This document shows, one piece after another, positions 60,859-64,000 of a stretch of 64,000 nucleotides of DNA; position 1 is the stretch's first letter; each line of letters begins with the position of its first letter. The DNA comes from Bacteroidota bacterium (lineage in GTDB: Bacteria; Bacteroidota; Bacteroidia; Flavobacteriales; Flavobacteriaceae), in contig JAEWJM010000004.1 of the NCBI GenBank assembly GCA_023386585.1, positions 173,242 to 237,241 of the forward strand. Reading direction: 5' to 3'. The notes beneath the pieces are model-generated. The model saw only the letters and a list, made by a program, of their open reading frames with translations, was not told the origin of the DNA and ran no database searches. The position numbers and the translations under genes were made by a program.

Positions 60859-62052
60859 TTATCTTAAAGCTTCTTTTACCCTGTCGGCAGCTTCCTGAAA
60901 CTGCACCGCTGATAAAATCGGCATTCCCGAATTGTCGATCATTTCCTTCGCGAGCTCGGCATTCGTCCCCTGAAGCCTTACGATAATCGGCACCTTGATC
61001 GTGTCGCCCATATTTTTGTAAGCGTCAATTACACCTTGAGCCACGCGGTCGCAACGTACGATTCCACCAAAAATATTGATGAGGATCGCCTTAACATTCG
61101 GATCTTTCAAAATGATCCTGAACGCAAGCTCGACACGTTTTGCATCGGCAGTTCCGCCAACGTCAAGGAAGTTCGCCGGCTCGTATCCCGCATATTTGAT
61201 CAAATCCATTGTCGCCATCGCCAAACCGGCTCCGTTAACCATACAGCCAACAGTTCCGTCCAGATCAACATAGTTGAGTCCGGCCGCTTTCGCTTCAACC
61301 TCGATCGGATTTTCCTCCCTGATGTCGCGCATCTCAGCATATTTCGGCTGGCGATACAAGGCATTATCGTCAAGATTCACTTTAGCATCGACGGCAATGA
61401 TTTTATTGTCAGAAGTTTTCAAAACCGGATTGATCTCGAACATCGACGCATCCGATCCGATATAAGCGTTGTAAAGTGCCGTCACGAATTGAACCATTTC
61501 CTTAAACGCATTTCCTGAAAGCCCAAGATTAAAGGCAATCCGTCGCGCCTGAAACGCCTGAAGTCCAACCGTCGGGTCGATTTCTTCAGTAAAAATAAGA
61601 TGTGGCGTCTTTTCGGCAACTTCCTCGATATCCATTCCGCCTTCGGTCGAATACATGATCATGTTGCGCGCCTTGCCCCTGTTGAGCAAAACCGACATGT
61701 AAAACTCGGAAGTTTCGCTTTCGCCGGGATAATACACGTCTTCAGCAACAAGGACTTTATGCACTTTCTTGCCTTCAGCCGAAGTCTGTGGCGTGATCAG
61801 TTGCATTCCGATGATCTGTTCGGCAAGCTCTTCAACCTGTTGAAGGTTTTTGGCCAACTTTACGCCGCCGCCTTTTCCGCGTCCGCCTGCGTGAACCTGC
61901 GCCTTGATCACATGCCATCCGGTTCCGGTTTCCTCGGTCAGTTTTTTTGCCGCAGCAACCGCTTCCTGAGGGTTGTTCGCAACATAACCGCGCTGCACCT
62001 TAACACCGTATCCGGCCAATATCTCTTTTCCCTGGTATTCGTGTATATCCAT
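60859..62052 (-). CDS. sucC: Succinyl-CoA synthetase, ADP/GDP-forming, beta subunit
   Basis: A 397-residue ATP-grasp protein, the nucleotide-binding subunit of the TCA-cycle enzyme. It starts MDIHEYQGKEILAGYGV and contains KAQVHAGGRGKGGGVKLA, FEINPVL and INIFGGIVRCD. The alpha subunit gene sucD, next to sucC in many bacteria, is not adjacent here. Confidence 0.96.
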   Translation of the reverse strand: MDIHEYQGKEILAGYGVKVQRGYVANNPQEAVAAAKKLTEETGTGWHVIKAQVHAGGRGKGGGVKLAKNLQQVEELAEQIIGMQLITPQTSAEGKKVHKVLVAEDVYYPGESETSEFYMSVLLNRGKARNMIMYSTEGGMDIEEVAEKTPHLIFTEEIDPTVGLQAFQARRIAFNLGLSGNAFKEMVQFVTALYNAYIGSDASMFEINPVLKTSDNKIIAVDAKVNLDDNALYRQPKYAEMRDIREENPIEVEAKAAGLNYVDLDGTVGCMVNGAGLAMATMDLIKYAGYEPANFLDVGGTADAKRVELAFRIILKDPNVKAILINIFGGIVRCDRVAQGVIDAYKNMGDTIKVPIIVRLQGTNAELAKEMIDNSGMPILSAVQFQEAADRVKEALR

Positions 62053-62092
62053 CTTAAAAGTTTTAGTCTTTTTAACGAGTCACAAAAATAAC

Positions 62093-62100
62093 CAAATTAG
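62093..62100 (-). promoter_or_regulatory. -7 box of sucC
   Basis: Minus-strand TATTTTTG (plus CAAAAATA) lies 41 bases before the ATG at 62052. Confidence 0.5.
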
Positions 62101-62132
62101 CTTAATTAACCAGCTCCGGTTTGATTTTATCC

Positions 62133-62243
62133 GAAGCTGTTTCCTGCTGTCCGCTGTATCTTTTGCATTTTATCCGTTGTATGTGCCAACCGACTGCGTC
62201 GAACTAAAATGCAAAAGGATGCCGCTTCCATCAGGGCTAGGGC
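62133..62243 (+). repeat. Palindromic intergenic repeat, copy D (largest)
   Basis: GAAGCT, TGTCCGC, TGTATCTTTTGC, then GCAAAAGGATGC, GCTTCCATC and GGGCTA. Inside is a perfect 12-bp inverted repeat, TTTTGCATTTTA (62161-62172) with TAAAATGCAAAA (62205-62216). Confidence 0.85.
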
Positions 62244-62331
62244 TTCCAAACCCGAAGACCCGCATTTAACCATCAATGAAGCAACCTTTTGCAGATATTA
62301 GTATCTTTAATTCAAATCAAAACAATCAAAC

Positions 62332-62739
62332 ATGAAAATCACAAAGCTGATCCCGATGCTGTTCCTTGTCGCAATGAGCGCCTGCGACAGCGGTTCCGAC
62401 AGAAAAACAACTCTTGACGGACATTGGAAACTAATTAATGTTAAAGGCGGAATCTCAGGCTCCGATTTTGATTTTCCACCCGGACTGATAACTTATAATT
62501 TTGACACTGCCACCAACACCGTCGAAGTCACGAACAACAACACCAACGACGCAGCCGAAGACATGCTGCCATCAGGAAGTTATACCTATTCGATTCAGGA
62601 AAACACAACAACACCGCAGCTTTGCGAAGAAAATTTCTTCATAGACGAAGTCAATTTCGGATGCTACAACCTCGGATCAAATCAACTCACCTTCGGACAA
62701 GTCGAAGCCGATGGCTACCTCATCACATTGGTTCGTTAG
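62332..62739 (+). CDS. Small lipoprotein, lipocalin-like
   Basis: A 135-residue lipoprotein: signal peptide with lipobox SAC (Cys18), then a beta-rich domain beginning DGHWKLINVKGGISG, as in small lipocalin-like envelope proteins. Function unknown. Monocistronic. Confidence 0.75.
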   Translation: MKITKLIPMLFLVAMSACDSGSDRKTTLDGHWKLINVKGGISGSDFDFPPGLITYNFDTATNTVEVTNNNTNDAAEDMLPSGSYTYSIQENTTTPQLCEENFFIDEVNFGCYNLGSNQLTFGQVEADGYLITLVR

Positions 62740-62766
62740 TTTTTGTTTTATAATTGGTTACTGAAG

Positions 62767-62793
62767 AAGCACGTCGAAAGTCGTGCTTTTTTT
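62767..62793 (+). terminator. Rho-independent terminator
   Basis: A 7-bp stem AAGCACG/CGTGCTT (62767-62773 with 62782-62788), 8-base loop, T run 62787-62793. It ends the lipoprotein gene. Confidence 0.8.
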
Positions 62794-63190
62794 ATTGCCG
62801 AATCCACTTGGTGCGGAAGATATTCCCGGCCGATCGAACCTCAATAAAGTAGAGTCCACGATTCAATCCCGAAACATCCACCAAAAGCGTGTTCTCCCTG
62901 ACATCGTGCAGCCTCATAACCGGCTGTCCGCTGCTGCTGATCATCGTTACTTCGTTGTGCGAACCGGTTTCAACGCGGGAAGAAATTATCAAATGATCGT
63001 TCGCCTGATTTGGAAATACGGTCACGCCATTGCGATTGCCGCCCATTAAATCAAGTCCCACCGGCTTGCGCGAAATCTTACCGTTAACACGAGTACTGAC
63101 AATTGTATCGCTGTCCGACTGAAGCGAAGGCCCGGATTGGGCAAACGACTTACAGCAGGCAAGACAGATCAATAGCAGTAATGTTCTCAT
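62792..63190 (-). CDS. Short secreted protein with T9SS sorting domain
   Basis: A 132-residue protein: signal peptide (about 1-17, ending SFA-QS), about 40 residues of spacer, then a type IX secretion A-type sorting domain of about 75 residues (VTVFPNQANDHLII to TKWIRQ). There is almost no cargo between signal and sorting domain, so the export signal may be the main part of the mature protein, or the gene may be a shortened relic. Confidence 0.75.
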   Translation of the reverse strand: MRTLLLLICLACCKSFAQSGPSLQSDSDTIVSTRVNGKISRKPVGLDLMGGNRNGVTVFPNQANDHLIISSRVETGSHNEVTMISSSGQPVMRLHDVRENTLLVDVSGLNRGLYFIEVRSAGNIFRTKWIRQ

Positions 63191-63459
63191 TGCATCTTGT
63201 TGCGTCGAAGTTGGAACTTGTTCTCAGCAATGTAAAGCCGGCGAGGTACAGAGGAAGCAATAACCTTCGAAGGAATCTGGAGGTACATTAATATTTGGGC
63301 AATAATCTTCATCTGTGGGTTTTACAATCGCTAAACTAACAGATTAAACTATTACTTCCAAGAAAAATTGTCGGCGAACTGCAAAATGAGTCGACAAACT
63401 GCGTTAAAATTTTAGCAAACCCTTCTACAGAAAGTAAAATCTGACAGGAATTCCAAGTT
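63191..63459. other. Intergenic, nothing recognised
   Basis: These 269 bases between two minus-strand T9SS genes are A+T-rich. No gene, repeat or RNA was recognised. The region probably holds the promoter of the 62792-63190 gene and the 3' end of the 63460 transcript. Confidence 0.5.
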
Positions 63460-64000
63460 TTAGCGCTTTACAAACTTGGCGCACCACTCTGAGTTATTGG
63501 ACTTTACCTTTACAAAGTAAATTCCGCTCGTAAGATATTGAGTGTTAATTTCAGGCTGAGGCCCGGATAAGCGCCCGTGAAATACGATCTGCCCGACAGA
63601 ATTGTAAATAATTGCATCGGCTCCGTCCAGGCTGTTTCCGCTGATCGTTAACCGTTCTCCGACCGGATTCGGAGCAATTGAAATCTTGGTGACGTTGCTG
63701 TCATGAACGCCCAACAAGCAACTGGAAATATCCTCAAACGGAGAAAACCATCTTAAAACATCCTGCTGTGTTGTGAGGCTTTCGGAGCTTTCGACATCTC
63801 GGCAAAGCCAAACGCTCACACCCAATGGATCGCACTTCGGGGTAATTGCAAAGCCTTCAATGTTCGCATTTGCACCCGAATCAGGGATATGATATTCTGC
63901 TGTCGTGACCATTTTCCGTTCGCCAATCGGTAGCGAAATCGTACTTAGATTTGAAAGTTCAATTGTATTGTTTGCCGTGACATTGTGCAAGATATACAAC
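63460..64000 (-). CDS. T9SS sorting-domain protein, C-terminal part; 5' end outside window
   Basis: The minus-strand frame is open to the right edge, and no ATG is present near it, so the N-terminus lies beyond 64000. The visible 180 residues end with a type IX secretion A-type sorting domain (about the last 75: ISIAPNPVGERLTISG, GIYFVKVKSNN, CAKFVKR). The upstream part shows no recognised domain. The protein should be secreted or anchored at the surface. Confidence 0.85.
   Translation of the reverse strand, partial: LYILHNVTANNTIELSNLSTISLPIGERKMVTTAEYHIPDSGANANIEGFAITPKCDPLGVSVWLCRDVESSESLTTQQDVLRWFSPFEDISSCLLGVHDSNVTKISIAPNPVGERLTISGNSLDGADAIIYNSVGQIVFHGRLSGPQPEINTQYLTSGIYFVKVKSNNSEWCAKFVKR

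Overview
The window is a piece of a Bacteroidota chromosome, almost certainly from the family Flavobacteriaceae (Flavobacterium or a close relative). Several things point there. Promoters carry the Bacteroidota -7 box TAnnTTTG and show no Shine-Dalgarno dependence. There are type IX secretion C-terminal sorting domains, a TonB receptor paired with a DUF4249 lipoprotein, a PUR-alpha-like DUF3276 protein, a long-form NusB, a cyclophilin-FKBP fusion and a serine-palmitoyltransferase-like enzyme. By eye the G+C content is moderate (not computed). No rRNA, tRNA, phage, transposase or CRISPR array was seen. The region reads as ordinary, densely packed core genome, in which intergenic palindromic repeats are the main mobile-looking sequence.

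Layout. 1-5095 (+): the end of a DEAD-box helicase, then a tight operon of a BatA/VWA membrane protein, a dihydroorotase-like protein without its metal ligands, a small membrane protein and an esterase. 5097-6375 (-): a small membrane-anchored protein and a metallo-beta-lactamase hydrolase, sharing a symmetric divergent promoter with a conserved 487-residue protein of unknown function (6464-7927). 7981-13433: Bcp peroxiredoxin, an endonuclease III without an Fe-S cluster, a 47-residue protein plus ECF sigma factor, UvrA and a small membrane protein. 13473-15431: a secreted M28 peptidase and a secreted protein of unknown function. 15577-20810 (-): a surface-polysaccharide operon (YfhO-type membrane protein, glycosyltransferase, flippase). 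20879-27196: mixed genes including the serine-palmitoyltransferase-like enzyme, a NYN-domain protein and RdgB. 27384-35588 (mostly +): cold-shock-type DEAD helicase, SpoU methyltransferase (-), cysteine-free sirtuin, PurB, CPA2 antiporter. 35576-38063 (-): GuaB and a hydroxymethylglutaryl-CoA-lyase-like protein. 38211-39544 (+): a SatD-family/DUF3307 two-gene unit with its own operator array. 39548-47925: PyrD, PepT, YdeI-like protein, YajC/DUF1573/NusB operon, leucine dehydrogenase, ABC exporter, PUR-like protein. 47954-58429: CsaA-like protein, thioredoxin-fold protein, cytochrome c, PPIase fusion, TrmD, ribosomal protein L19 with a leader, NADP-Icd, TonB receptor/DUF4249, UvrB. 58568-64000: TerB-like protein, secreted esterase, DUF1456, VOC protein, SucC, lipoprotein, and two proteins with T9SS sorting domains, the last cut by the window edge.

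Most promising lead. At 38110-38206 three copies of a dyad ATTAC-N8-G(T/G)AAT sit exactly 28 bp apart, directly upstream of a gene whose product joins a nucleotidyl-cyclase-like motif set (GDI, RGDEF, GIG) to a C-terminal helix-turn-helix. That gene is translationally coupled (ATGA) to a polytopic membrane protein carrying four i/i+4 His/Asp pairs. This looks like a self-regulated sensor/effector module of unknown purpose. A second lead is a family of palindromic intergenic repeats present seven times in 64 kb. A third is a run of proteins that have lost metal ligands typical of their families: a dihydroorotase homologue, endonuclease III and a sirtuin.
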